From assembly GCA_020746105.1 (NCBI GenBank), contig CM036617.1, forward strand, positions 159,596,912 through 159,660,911: 64,000 nucleotides of DNA. Reading direction: 5' to 3'. Origin of the DNA: Trogon surrucura (lineage: Eukaryota; Chordata; Aves; Trogoniformes; Trogonidae). Under the pieces are notes generated by a model. That model saw only the letters and a program-made list of their open reading frames with translations. It was not told the origin of the DNA and ran no database searches. The translations under genes were made by a program, and so were the position numbers. This document shows positions 1 to 12,191 of this stretch, in pieces (position 1 is the first letter of the stretch; each line of letters starts with the position of its first letter).

Positions 1-2604
1 ACAGCTTCATTTATCTTGGAACATAGCCATCCTTGGGACAAAATGAAGGAAGTAATATACAATATTTAGGACTCGGGATTTGAATTTTTCAATCAACTCT
101 GCAGATGTAATTTTGGGCTACAGGAATTTTGATCTTTCATATAAATACAGTTGTGAGTAACTGCGGCATGATGGGTTTTAAGAGTCTTCCAAAGGTGTCT
201 TTTTTCAGAAAAGCGATTCTTTTTAAGGTTATATTAATTTTGGGATTCTCAGTGCCTGAAACATGATATTATTACAGCGTACAACATATTTACATGCCAA
301 CACCTCGTCACTTGTCTAAGAATGCACATAACACTTTTATTCACAGCTACACAACACAGATGGCTACTGCAATTATTTTTATGCAACAACATTTTCAATT
401 CAGTTCTACTTGACAGCTGGGAAAAATCTTGTGTTGCGAGACCAACAAGGCCAACAAAGACTATGTGAAAGAAACAACAAGAATTCCTGAATGATGTAGC
501 AGCAATTTAAAGGTAAGAACATTCAATATAAATATCTGACTTAGACTGTCTGTTTTCCAACCAAAAGAATTGAATCCAGCTCTGAGCTGTGGCAAGATTT
601 AGTCCATGAAAATTGAAAATTTGAGTTCCTTAGAGATCTCTGCTAAACTTGCTACTGGGTGAAAACCAGGGAAGACCTACACGTTTGTATATATTCTGTA
701 TGTACTAAGATGTTGTATTAAGACTTAAAAGTAGAACTCTTAAGAGAACAATACCCAAACACTCAAAACTTCATATTCTTGCACTAATAGTTCTAGAACT
801 TTATTCCCAAGATATTAACAGATGATATATCCCAAGAACAATTTCAGGATAGAAAATCAGTACGGACAGAAGAATTATTCCACTTCTTACATTACTGCTG
901 AAGCAAATTACACAGTAAGTAAGGAATGATTTTGGTAAGTCCCAAGGAATGCATTTTCCATTAGTTTTGAAAGTGTAACCTTTAAATTCAATAAAAAAGT
1001 CTTCATGCTCCACATGCATGAATGGAAAAAATAAGAACTCAAGTAGCCAAAAAAAATCCTACTTATTTCCCATGGCTTTTAACCAAAGTCTTCATGGTTT
1101 CCTGCATAAAATGTCTTTCAGAGTTACTAAGTTGAAATCTTGATAGTATACAGTAGTTTTAAAATTTTTATTTCCTTTTAATTTAGTATCAATTAAGCTA
1201 CTGGTTTTAAAACAGTTCTCTTTCATCCTATTAACACCGATCATTTAATAAAATAAACAAAGAATGGCCACAAATTCAAACAGCTCCTTGATGAATAAGC
1301 CTAATATCAGCTTAGATTTAATGAAGAAATCAAGGATAGGAAGTAAATTAGAACAAGCTACTATTAACTCACACATTTGTACTATTCATTCCTAATGATT
1401 TTGTTGGGAATATGGACAGGCTATGGAAAATCTGCCTACTAGTCAAAGTAGTATTTCTGAGTTCCCTAGGGGTGTTAAAAGTCACAGGCCTTTCATATTT
1501 TGTATTTATGTAGGACAGAGTAGCTCAAGTAAAGCTACTAAACCTACTAAACTGTGATTTATGCCAGTTGATGGTCTACCATTTACAAAATGTCATACAG
1601 AGGAATCATTCTAAGAGCTATTCCCTTCTCTCTTAGCACACAGAAGATGGCTTAAGTGAAAAAAATGACTTTTTTTCCCCTGGGCATTATCTGGTCGTTT
1701 ATACAGCAACTGATATGGTGGTAACTTCAAAGAACAGACATGGAATTCACATAATAAGAAAAAAAAAACCCAGCTCCTTAACTGAGACAAGTTTTCAACT
1801 ATCACAGCTATTAGAAACAAAGTTAAAGATGATTCATTCTCAAGCCTTTTGCTGCTACTGCAATGACTTGCAAAGCCTCCAGAACTGCCCTCCTGATCTC
1901 TCCAATTGTGAGCTGCTGTGGAGGGACAAGAGCAGCAACCTTATAGATTCACATGCACTACTAGGAGAGGAGGATGGAGGACCTTTTGACAAGGAAAGAC
2001 TCCTGTCCTGAAAAAGTTTAAACAGCGTTTTTCAATGTCTTTAGCCATGTTTCCTTTTTGCTTCCTATTACAGCTAACTAAATACATGGTGTGGTATTAT
2101 GAGCTGCCGGTACCACCGTGAGTATGGTATTGTCCTTAGGCTATGTAATCCCACCTCCTAGAAGGGCTAACAAATTAGGGTAAGCAGACCAAGTCACACA
2201 CGTATACTGATTTTAAAACTTGACTCATCTGATGAGAGAACAGATAGAGAAGGTCTGTACAGTTCAGTGCTGAGCTATGCATGTCTTTTCTCTCCTATTC
2301 TCAGGCCTTTTATTCCTGTCCCAGCAGGGCAAATTATAGTGTATGTAATTCCAAGACACAACAGTTTTCTTCTACTGTATCTTGTTAGTTCAAAACGTTG
2401 CAACCCATAAGTCACAAAAAAAGGGCAGTCCACAACCTAGTTAACAAGGGTAGTCCAGTTGTTGTCTTGTTAGTGGGCTACTAAAAATAAAGAAATGCAT
2501 GCTTGTTTATTTAATCATAGAATCATCTAAGCTAGCACCTAAAGCACACACACAGAAAAAGCAAACCATTACTATTTCAATAATGTTTTGAAAAAACCAT
2601 GTAC
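1..2604 (-). other. NUP37 intron 5 (partial)
   Basis: This is AT-rich intronic sequence. I looked on the minus strand for the next NUP37 exon (expected to begin with an Ile-Trp-Asn/Asp-Leu WD motif) and did not see it. No repeats or RNA genes were recognised. Short open frames here have no family resemblance and look random. Confidence 0.7.
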
Positions 2605-2699
2605 CTGCAGGTGTGATCATCACTTACGCTTGCAACTTCTTGACCGTCTTTGGGAGAAAACACCAGATCATTAATGTAATCTGAGTGGCCATCAAATGT
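2605..2699 (-). CDS. NUP37: NUP37 exon 5 (residues 119-149)
   Basis: The exon has 95 nt after acceptor GTTGACAG. It encodes a WD repeat beginning TFDGHSDYINDLVFSPKDG and ending ASVSDDHTC plus two bases, before a weak-looking donor GTACAT. A consensus GTAAGT lies inside the exon at 2627-2622 (codons Val143-Ser144). I chose the longer exon because SVSDDHTC is conserved in NUP37. Confidence 0.88.
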
Positions 2700-5600
2700 C
2701 TGTCAACCAGGAAAAAAAAAATCACCTTAGAGCTGTTTCATCAGTCCACAATGTATTTAAAGGATTAAATGTATTTAAACGAAAGATGTCCGACTATTAA
2801 GATAAAGCCATCATTTTACATGGAAGGTAAAAAAACCTGTTGAACAATAACTAGAGTCCTTTAAAACATCTAATCCATGTGTAGATTCATACTATAGGTA
2901 AAAAGACTCACCACTACTCCTTGTAGTTACCACAGAAGTCAGCTTGATGCTTTTGTCTGCATCATGCCAGAACTTATTTGCCTTTCAACCATGGAAGTTG
3001 GAAGGTAGACGATAATAAATCTCAGAAGGGAAGAGAATGAGCAGAAAGTGGATGATCTACATATCTTAAAAGAACTCTGATTACTGATAAGTAACTCTTA
3101 TCCCTGAATAGTCACTTATACTAGGGGTTCCTGCAAGCAGGAGTGTTCCTGCAAGAGAGTTTCTTCGTGAAGGAGCAATAAACCAGCCTCTTGTCCATAC
3201 AAATTGCCTAAGAGGATATGTCCACTAAAGTTGGCAGACCAAAAGGCTACCTTCAGAAAACGGTGAAAAAATTCTAAGTGCTAGAAGATGAAAGAGAACA
3301 CAGGGAACACTGAAGAGTTTAAGAAGACCAAAACCGAGGAACAACATTACAAGCAAAATCAAGCAAGCCACACAACACCTACGCAATTAAGCACAACTTT
3401 TTACTAGGCATTTGAGAAGAACACACGCAGTGCCTTGTGCTCTCTGCTTTCTAGGCTGTTATACTGAAGAAGAAAAAAAATGGGGTATAGTGCACTCTCT
3501 TCTTTTACTGTGAATAAGTAGAACAATTAATAGAACATCCATTCTCAAATAACAGGACATGAGCACTTGTGTTGTGAATGTACATCTGAACTGTCACTCA
3601 AAAGCAAACATTTACATTTGTACCAGGAAGCATGAAATAATTTCAAACAGAACCTTGTTACTGTGTAATTTTTCTCACCTGAAGCTCATTTGATCATGAC
3701 ATTTGTATTTCAAAGTACTGAGAATAATTTATCTGTAACAAAAACCATCTTAGCAGCATAGCTCTTCTGAATAAAAGCAGAACCCCAGTTTTAGTAAAAA
3801 CTAAAAATTAGATATTTTTAAAGTATTTTGAAGGCTTTTCAGCTATCTTGGCCATAATACCAAGACACCCCCTTTTCCTCCTCAACTCTTTGAGGTGTTT
3901 TGTACTTATCTACAGACATCAGTAATCTTTTGAGGTTTACAGTATCCCCCAAAATCTAAGCTACAGAACTAACACACATTTAGCACTAAGCAACTGTGCA
4001 AATCTCATCTCATTTAGGGTCCAGACAAAGTTTAATGTACATTCAGATACATTCGTATGAGGGGCTAGGTATGAATAAATCATCTCTGGTGTCATTAGAG
4101 ATTTCGGGTTTCTCTGTCTGAGGCTTTACATGTGTTTTCTCTCACTAACTACATCTATAGCCTTTTTGACAGAAGCCTCACTTGAAATTTGAAGTCAGGC
4201 AAATGTCATGGGTTGTATCTGTTACTGTTCCATCCTCTTCAGCCCCTCTGATTAAGTCTCAAGGCATAGCTGCTCTTGTTTTGCCCAGCAAGGCATCATA
4301 AAAAAGGAGACAGAAATATCCTCTTGATAATAGCATGACACGGAGAGATTGGAGAGAACAAGGTCAAATGAAAACAACCAGTTCCAGTTTTCTGAAAGGA
4401 AAACACACTATCTGTTCTCGAAGTGGAGCTATTCTGAGGAACAAATGCAGAACTAATAAAAAAAATAAATCTCTCAAGCATGCACAATAACTAAATCCCC
4501 CTCTCTGAAAATTTTATGAATGCCTCATCAATTCAATACAGAAACATTTTCAGCAGCCAATTTAATTTTTTCCAATAGCTCATAATTTTATTAAAACCTA
4601 GTGGATTATACTAGAACTAATATATCCTTAGATGATGCTAAACTACTTAGACAGATATGCCAAGTCTTTTGAAAATTTTCAGCATCTGAATTCAAATATC
4701 CTGCCTCAATTTACTTCCACAGTTATGATGAAATATGGTTTTTATTAAACAAAATTTGAAGCAGGGGAAGAAAGCCACAATTCATTTCCAAATGAAAACC
4801 TCAAAAGAAGAAAAAGATTTCACGAAGATCCATCAGTCATATTTTACCTTTTGTTTGTTGTTCTGGGCTTGATCCAACCCATAAATTTTGGACTAGTTGT
4901 GTTGACAAAGTAATGGAAAACTCGGTATGCTTCAAGTTCCTTGTTGATAATTACATCAAGACAGTTTTTCCACGGGGAAAACAGAGTAAGATTACTCTGT
5001 CTATCCCTCCAGAAGCAACACATACTAATTGTTTACTATAAAAGACAAAATGTTCAGAGATTACATTTGACTGTAATCACATACTTCCTTCAGGTTTATT
5101 TGCACATTTTGTACCTCTCCTGCAAATCCCATGCGTAAAGTGTGCACCGTACGACGGATCAAAGTCTTCCACGTGTCCATCGTGAGTTCAACCTCAGGTT
5201 CAACTGCTTTTCTGAGGCATCAATTGACTGTTACTAAGAAATGACTGCATCAAACTTTACTGAAAGCAAGCTCAGCGTACGCAGCTCACTGGCTATTTGT
5301 GAACATTTGACATTTTGCAAATCAGAGTTAGTTGTTATTTTTTCTTGACAAGAAGTGTATACTATAATGATCATCCAAGTACAAGAAATTAAGAGGATTA
5401 TGTGGAGAAAGTATTTTCCACACTTTTAGTCAAAAAAGCACAGAAGATTGTCTGAAAGACATTTCAATACAAACACACTAGTCCACATTTTTCATTTTCA
5501 TTAATGTGTTCCTCACTATTAGGCAAAAATAAGTATTTTTAGCCGTTTTCCAATTATTTTTAACATTAGAGCAAGCCTGACCTTGTATCAATATGGATTT

Positions 5601-8600
5601 TTACTTCTTTTTTAGTCCCTGTACATCTTCACTGAAGCTCTTAGACTGTTAATTCCAGAGATGGAGCTGGCATTAACAAAACTAATAGCTTTACTCTTAG
5701 ATTCAAGCCAATACTTCTCATTTGTATTGCATAAGTACCAAATGATCTTTAGTCTTTCTGTAGTGTCAAAAACTAAGAAGCATCCATGGTATCTCCAGCT
5801 GACAAAAATCAAATTTTAAGATTCTTTTGTCTACATTAGACACCAGAGGAACTTATTCATATCAAATGGGGGTAGAATAATTAAGATAGTATAACTGCTT
5901 TTTCCTTCTGGGCAAAATAACTTCTATACTTCTAGTACTTAACAGTTGTGGCTGTTGAACCTAAATACAACATTCTCATGTCCAACACCTCTTGTATCAA
6001 TGCTCTGTGGTCTCTATACTAACTGTCATGAAAGAATATTTTGATGTTATGCAATGAACACGCTTTTGCAGTAGAAGTTCAAAACTGCAAGTCAGAGTGT
6101 TTTGTGTAGAAAAAAGTCCTAAGGGTCCATGAATCAGTTCTCCAACCAACTTTTTTGTATTAAAAATAATTGCTATCTTAATGGAAATGTAAATGTGGCA
6201 TTTCAAATTTATTTCTAGGCATCCAGTCAAAGCTACTGTATAATAAATCCTCCTAAATTAGAAGTGCATGTTTTAAAGTGTCATTTGTGTTGGTCAGATA
6301 CCAGGAAAGAAATCTTGTCAGAACTGGGAAAACAATAACCCATCACAGGAATTCTATTCTGAAAAAAATAGCACTGTGCTAAGGGGAGTTGCCCCCTTTG
6401 CTTCTCTGGTTGCAATATAGATTATGCGTTGATAATAAACTAGAAAAAAATAATCTCATTAGGCATATTAAAAAATATCGCTATTTTAAAAGTGTGTTGT
6501 TTGTAATCTCATTCTAATTCAGTAATAAACAACTCACTAGAATTCTTCATTTGAATAAACTTGCTTATTTGATCTTGTATGTTAGATGTTTAAGCCCACG
6601 AACTATCAAAGGTTGTGTTTGTGTAAAGTTATAGCACTGATTATTTGTCTGGAAGCAATTAGTTCCTAATGAGTAAAATGGCAGATCCCACTGGTAAGTC
6701 CTTTCATTAAGTGTGGGCTATATCCCGCATCAATGTGGAGAGTTTGAAAGCTGGTGTAGATCTGAAGCCTGCTCTGGAAGGTATAGAACAGCACCTTTTG
6801 CTAAGGATCAGATCATGTAGGGACAGGAAGAGGTATGAAAGTTATGAACGACCACAGCTGTCATATTCAATTTTGGGGAAAAAAAACTCAAACACATAAA
6901 ATTGTTGATCATTAATTATCCTCCGCCCCCACCAAAAAAAACCCACAAACCAGCTTCCACATTTATTAAACATGTGGAAAAAAAACCCATTCATCCATAG
7001 CTTTAATCACTGTCTACTGAAGTCAAGAGAATTCTCACTGATTTTAGCAGACAGTCCATCAGGTCCCCTGTTAATCCAAAATAAAAATTAGAATTTAGAT
7101 GCCAAATTCAGCTGAACAGAGCCTGTAGTACCAGGTTCACCCATAAGTTTGATAATTTCTACTTATTAACCATCCATCATCTACCCATTCTTTTTCTTCT
7201 GTGTGCTTAAAATTTCTCAAACTGCAATTGACATATGTAACTAGTAACTTTACAGTCTGCTAAAAAGTTAAAAGATTAAATTCACAACTTAACATTATAG
7301 CTTGTTGCCTGCAATATCATAGAACTGGCAGATATTATATAAATAGATAATTTTAAAAGGAACGACAGACATCAAATCACAAGCAAACAGCACAAAGAAC
7401 TTTTGGGCATATTTTGTTAGAAGTGCCAGCCAAGTTGACTGTAACCACGTCAGTTATTCCACTGCCTGGGCGACAAAGCCATAAGATGACCAAACATGAT
7501 ACAAGAGAATATAGAGTATGTGCATGTATGAAGTTACAAAAAAAAGTATCTTCTTTAAAGAAAAGATGTTCTGGTTTTTTTAACATTGATATTTACTTCT
7601 TATGCCATGCCTTTATTCAGTATGGCTACACAAGCGACACCTGCAATTCGTTTAGTTTCTGTATGACAAATATCATTGCCTTACTAATACAAATCATCAA
7701 ACCACAAATGAAAATTGTATTATTTTCTCCTTTATACTCAATACACAACTCTCATCAAAAGAGGCATTATCATATTCCAAAGCACTAAAAAAAGATAAAA
7801 CCTCCTCCAGATTTTTTAGTATTAATTAGCCTTGCTTATTCTTGGCTGAGACCTCAATAAAACAAATTCAAACTGGTTAGCATAAACACCTAATTGACAT
7901 TAGTACTTGGAACTAAGATATTGATTCAAAGGCAGAATTTTGAAGAATATGTACATATTCAAGTGACACAGGAGTTGCCACATCTTGCAAACAAAAGAAA
8001 TCTCCAGATAACACATCGTCAGCTTATGAAATGAAGACAGTCTTTAGGCCTGGCTTCTTTTATATCACTGGTTTAAGAACACTACCATCTCTACACTGAA
8101 AGAAGGGGAAGTGAAACTGTATCTGAAGTAGACATTTCCTTTGTTTCTATCTTATAAATAAATAAGTAACACAGACATGGGCATGTTTAGTCTCTGCAGT
8201 TCGGTACAAATTCAGTATCTTCTTTGAATTTTCTACTGTTTGAAAGAGTTGAATTGCAACTGCCAGCTCACCACAGAAGAGAAATTTCTCAATTTGCTTT
8301 TCTTATAGAGGAGTCCAATAACGAATACAACAAAACTTTACGTGCCTCTATATAAGGGAACTTGGTACTTGAAATTCACCTGTAGAACACTCTGTTTATG
8401 AAGGTACTTCAGATAATCCATAAGCCTTCACTTGCTTTTCTTCAATTTGGTTTAACTGTGACACAAATACTTTCAAATCAAAAGATTATGTAGCTGATAA
8501 CAACAGTTATTCCCATTTTAAAGACAAATGATTTTCCCTAGACATGATGGATGTAGAATCTGTCACAACTCAGTGCTCTATTCACACAGTACATTAAGCA

Positions 8601-11600
8601 AAATGGTACAGATGGAAAGTTAAAGATTAGACTTCAGTAAAGACTAAATTTTTTTTTTTAAATCAGCTTAGCTGCCCTTACCTTAAATTCATTCTTATCC
8701 TGGAGGTCTGAAGTAAACAGCCTTAACTTCCTATCAGAAGCTGCAGTACAAAACCTAAACTCAAAAGACAAAGAAAAGTCCTTAAGTAAATTAACACTGC
8801 AGTAGTTTTTTTTATCAGTTTCCCTTCAGCTTAAACCTGCAAAGTGACATGTAAAGGAAAATTCAGTCTTTGAATAAAACCAAAAGCTTCTATCTCAACT
8901 TTTCTCCTTTGGCAACAATCAGAGTTATAATCAGAACCTCTCTATAAAATAGTGCGTATCAAGTGCCAAGAATACTTTTTCATGGAAAGAAGCACAAAAC
9001 ATTTTACAAAGCTAAATCTGAATCAACTATTGACTACCTGAAATCTCTCTCATAACTGACATGGAAACTTCCCTTGGAAGAAGTTAAGTGGTAGAGCAGA
9101 AAACCAGTACTCTCATTATCAGTGTTTTAAAATACCAAACCATAAATTCACAAAACAATTTCTAACATATTTTAAAAAAAAACACTGTACAAAAATGAAG
9201 CAGTAAGCAACCATCATAATTCTGAAGAGGCTTTACAAGCTATTGAGAACATTTTAATTCTTCAGTGCATATTCAATAGTTAACTATCTGTCTAGATTTA
9301 CACCTCAACAAGTCTCACAAGTGACCTACTCCTAAACACAGCCCACACTATGCAGACCATTACAAATAGCTTTATACAGCAAGCCATTACAAAAATCTCA
9401 TCCTTAGTAAAGTTCTTAGAACAATTCCTTCTTCACAGATGTACAAAAGCTGAACTAATTACATTTTCGGTCCATTAAAATAATGAGTAAGAAAAAAATA
9501 TACTTATTGCTAGTTCACTGGAGGGAGGGGGAAGGGGCATAGGAAGCGGAACAAAAAAATTTTTACAAAAAGAATGACTCTAAGAATGAAAACGTTGTTC
9601 TACTGAAGCAAAGTTCAGAGACTTTGTCAGTGATTTCTAAAGAGTTAAATTTCACCCAGAAGCTTTAAACTTAGTCCAATATTAAGGAATAAGGAAAACC
9701 AAATGAGAGACAAGGATTCATTGTACTAATTTACTATAAGTACCTTATAAGCGGAGGTAAAGCATCAAGTCTATTTTCTGGACTCCATGCTATGGCATCA
9801 ACTCGGATTCCATGATGAAATGTTCTTAGTGTCTTATATTGCATGCCTTCCACTTCCGCATCTTCCTCCTAGAGAAATACTGAAGTTAGCCAATCCAGAA
9901 CATCCTAACGACTTCTAACAATCCAGACTGATATAAAATTGAAAGGCTTTCAGAATTGCATCTGGGTTCTTTTTAGGCTGTAACACTCTCAAAGTGAAAA
10001 CCTGAAACATACAGAACTAACTTGAAATACATAAGTACTTAAAAAACGCATGAAACTACTGCAGTCTCAAGCCAGAGGCCAATGCAGAGCACAAAACCCA
10101 GAACTGAGCTACAAGGATGCTGAGCCCATTCTCTGTACAAGTAATATCTTCACAGGTACAGTTAAAGCCACTTCTAACAGCATCGCAAGTATGTACACAC
10201 TGCCATGAAAAGAAACAATGGGATCAAAAGCAGCATGTCATTTACTATCTTCAAGTTGTTTTTTATACTATGGTAAAATGCCAGCACTGCCAGAACAGCG
10301 TTCTTCAAAAAGCAGGAGGTGGAAAGGTATCCTCTACCATTTAACATGACCAAAATTACTAACTTGTCTATTCTTCCCACCGGCGTGCACACTGGATGGT
10401 GGGAAAGACGAAAAAAGAGTGGAGGTCGTGGACTCAGTCAATCAGTTGACCACTAAAAAACATTAAAAAGTTTTAAAAACATCTAACAGAGTCCATCAAA
10501 GGATATTTCTACAAATTTTTCTCCATGTCATGATTCTGCTTTAAAGTAAAGAACCCCCTGCATGCTGTGGAAGCACCTAGCTGAGGAAGCATGAAAGTAT
10601 CCAGAGTTTTTCAATCCTTCTTGAAGCAAGTAGTAAGAATAGTATTATCTTCTCCCACTTTGAAATACTTCACACGTGATATGAAGATTACGGAAAAACA
10701 CCTTGTACCAGTCAAAATTTTAATTAGTTTTCAAGGCCTGCACCAGAAACAAGATAGAGGGCAATACAGATTGACAACAGGTTTTTGTGACTAGCACTGG
10801 GAGCTTTTCAGAAAGTTTCCAACAGTAAGCCTTTGAGGAACGATAATAAGACCAGTTATGCTGTTATTCATATTGGATAAAACAAAAAAAATAATACTGT
10901 ATAACAGAGAAGTGAGATGAAGACAAAAAAAAGCTTAAATATAGATTCCAAAGAAGTCATTGTCTCCTATTGATTTTCAAATATCTAGGAAAAAAACATG
11001 AACAACCTAATTAAAAAAATCATACATAGTTTAAAAATATACTGCATTCTAAAAAAAAAATCATAATGTGATAACTGTAAATAATTTCAAGGTAAGAAAA
11101 CATATTTTACTGTTTCTAACAGTCTGTGACAGACATCCAACAAAAGCAACTAGGAAAGCAAAAAAAATTAGGTAATAATTTTTACAGTCCTTCCTTAAAA
11201 GAAATATCTAAAAAATTAACATAGACTCTTTATTTGTGAAGTTGAAAGTAGTTGTAATCTTTGCTGTTTCACAGGCTAGTTGAAAGCTTTAAGAGAGAAT
11301 TTAATCTAAAAAGCAAATGATCATAGAACAAAATATAACTGTGCAAAAAAGGAGCAAATTACCCTGTGATCATAAAGAACATACAGCAAATATTAAGTCA
11401 TGTATTTCCAAAGGTGCATGCTTAAATTTTCAGTGGTCACCAACATTAGCAAGAGCTACTAAAATAGGATTACTCTTCCAGTAGAGCACTCCTGTTTTCT
11501 ATGCAGTCTATTAAGGGAGTGCAGGGATAGGATGACAGGTAACACCTTTAAACTGAAAGAGGGTAGATTTAGATCAGATGGAAGGAAGAAATTATTATCT

Positions 11601-12127
11601 GTGAGGGTGGTGAGACACTGGAACGTGCTACCCACAGAAGTTATGGATGCCCCCTTCCTGGCAGTGTCCAAGGCCAGGCTGGATGAGGTTTTGAGCAACC
11701 TGGTCTTAGTGGGAGGTGGCCCTGCCCATGACAGCGGGGTTGGAACTAGATGATCTTTAGGGTCCCTTCCAACCCAAACCACTCTTTACACCAATGTGTA
11801 TTTTACGTATTTTCTTGAAGAGCAAATATCCTAGACTTGTTAATGTAATAAACAAGTAAAATCCTTCCCTGATTACATGAAGAGGGGAGCAAACAGGAAA
11901 ATGATCACAATTTTTGTGCATTAGAGGTGCTGGCAAAGCAACTAATAAAATAAACAATAACATGAACTAACCTGAAATCTGCATGTCCCAACAACTACGT
12001 AATTATTGCCACCATATGCAATGAGGGAACATGCATCTCCACTATCAAATGGATTGAATTTTACCACGTGCACGTAATCTTCACAATCCACAGTGTAAGC
12101 AATGTTTCTAGTAGAATCTTGCTTCAT
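2605..12127 (-). CDS. NUP37: NUP37, nucleoporin 37 (partial gene, coding exons 2-5)
   Basis: NUP37 is a WD40 beta-propeller protein of the Nup107-160 (Y) complex, which scaffolds the nuclear pore and joins kinetochores in mitosis. Four coding exons on the minus strand (12127-11972, 9868-9744, 8754-8682, 2699-2605) join in phase to give residues 1-149 plus two bases. The start MKQDSTRNIAYTVDCEDYVH matches the mammalian N-terminus closely. Later stretches such as QYKTLRTFHHGIRVDAIAWS and RLFTSDLQDKNEFK also match. WD-repeat signatures include GH at residues 122-123 and SDDH at 144-147. All introns are GT-AG. The remaining half of the protein (family length about 326) is not seen in positions 1-2604 and must lie beyond the left edge. 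The gene is head-to-head with PARPBP across a CpG island, so the promoter is probably shared. Identity is recalled from the family, not searched. Confidence 0.95.
2700..8681 (-). other. NUP37 intron 4
   Basis: An intron of about 6 kb with no exon, CR1 copy or RNA gene recognised. It carries a small perfect inverted repeat (TCCTGC-AA-GCAGGA) at 3129-3142. The 124-residue open frame at 7414-7788 resembles no family and is probably chance. Confidence 0.65.
8682..8754 (-). CDS. NUP37: NUP37 exon 4 (residues 94-118)
   Basis: The exon has 73 nt between acceptor GTTTAG and donor GTAAGG and encodes RFCTAASDRKLRLFTSDLQD followed by KNEFK. The mammalian equivalent starts KFCTSAAD. The phase is consistent with both neighbouring exons. 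Confidence 0.93.
8755..9743 (-). other. NUP37 intron 3
   Basis: An intron of 989 bp, bounded by GTACTT at the 9743 end and GTTTAG at the 8755 end. Nothing else was recognised in it. Confidence 0.75.
9744..9868 (-). CDS. NUP37: NUP37 exon 3 (residues 53-94)
   Basis: The exon has 125 nt between acceptor TTTCTCTAG and donor GTACTT and begins EEDAEVEGMQYKTLRTFHH. It leaves two bases (AG), completed by the first G of exon 4 to give Arg94. It encodes part of the first blades of the beta-propeller. Confidence 0.93.
9869..11971 (-). other. NUP37 intron 2
   Basis: A 2.1 kb intron whose only recognised content is a CR1 3'-end fragment at about 11520-11786, lying antisense to NUP37. Confidence 0.75.
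11520..11786 (+). mobile_element. CR1 LINE fragment, 3' end
   Basis: The plus strand encodes the CR1 reverse-transcriptase C-terminus: residues like FKLKEGRFRSDGRKK, then VRVVRHWNVLP and VSKARLDEVLSNL. It is followed by the CR1 3' tail with GGTCCCTTCCAACCC. The copy is heavily 5'-truncated and diverged. It sits in NUP37 intron 2, antisense to the gene. Confidence 0.88.
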
Positions 12128-12191
12128 TTTGAGTGGACTAAGCCAAGGTGTCACAGAAGTGATGTCTTCTCCAGGATAAAAATCTACATTC
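11972..12191 (-). CDS. NUP37: NUP37 exon 2 (start codon exon, residues 1-52)
   Basis: The acceptor CTTCCTACATAG ends at 12192 and the exon runs to CAG before donor GTTAGT at 11971. Coding starts at the ATG at 12127-12125, and the 52 codons end in phase 0. Positions 12191-12128 are 5' UTR. An upstream in-frame GTG at 12154 is not used in the family; the MKQD start matches mammalian NUP37. The 5' UTR contains an immediate ATG-TAG pair at 12189-12184. Confidence 0.93.

Noticed and set aside
1..2604. Remaining NUP37 exons 6 onward
   Set aside because: No sequence encoding the expected WD motifs was found on the minus strand; they must lie outside the window.
7414..7788. A 124-residue open frame on the plus strand in NUP37 intron 4
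   Set aside because: No recognisable domain, no splice or promoter context and AT-driven composition; treated as chance.
12128..12154. An upstream in-frame GTG start for NUP37
   Set aside because: The ATG at 12127 gives the MKQD start conserved in the family; nine extra residues from GTG have no support.
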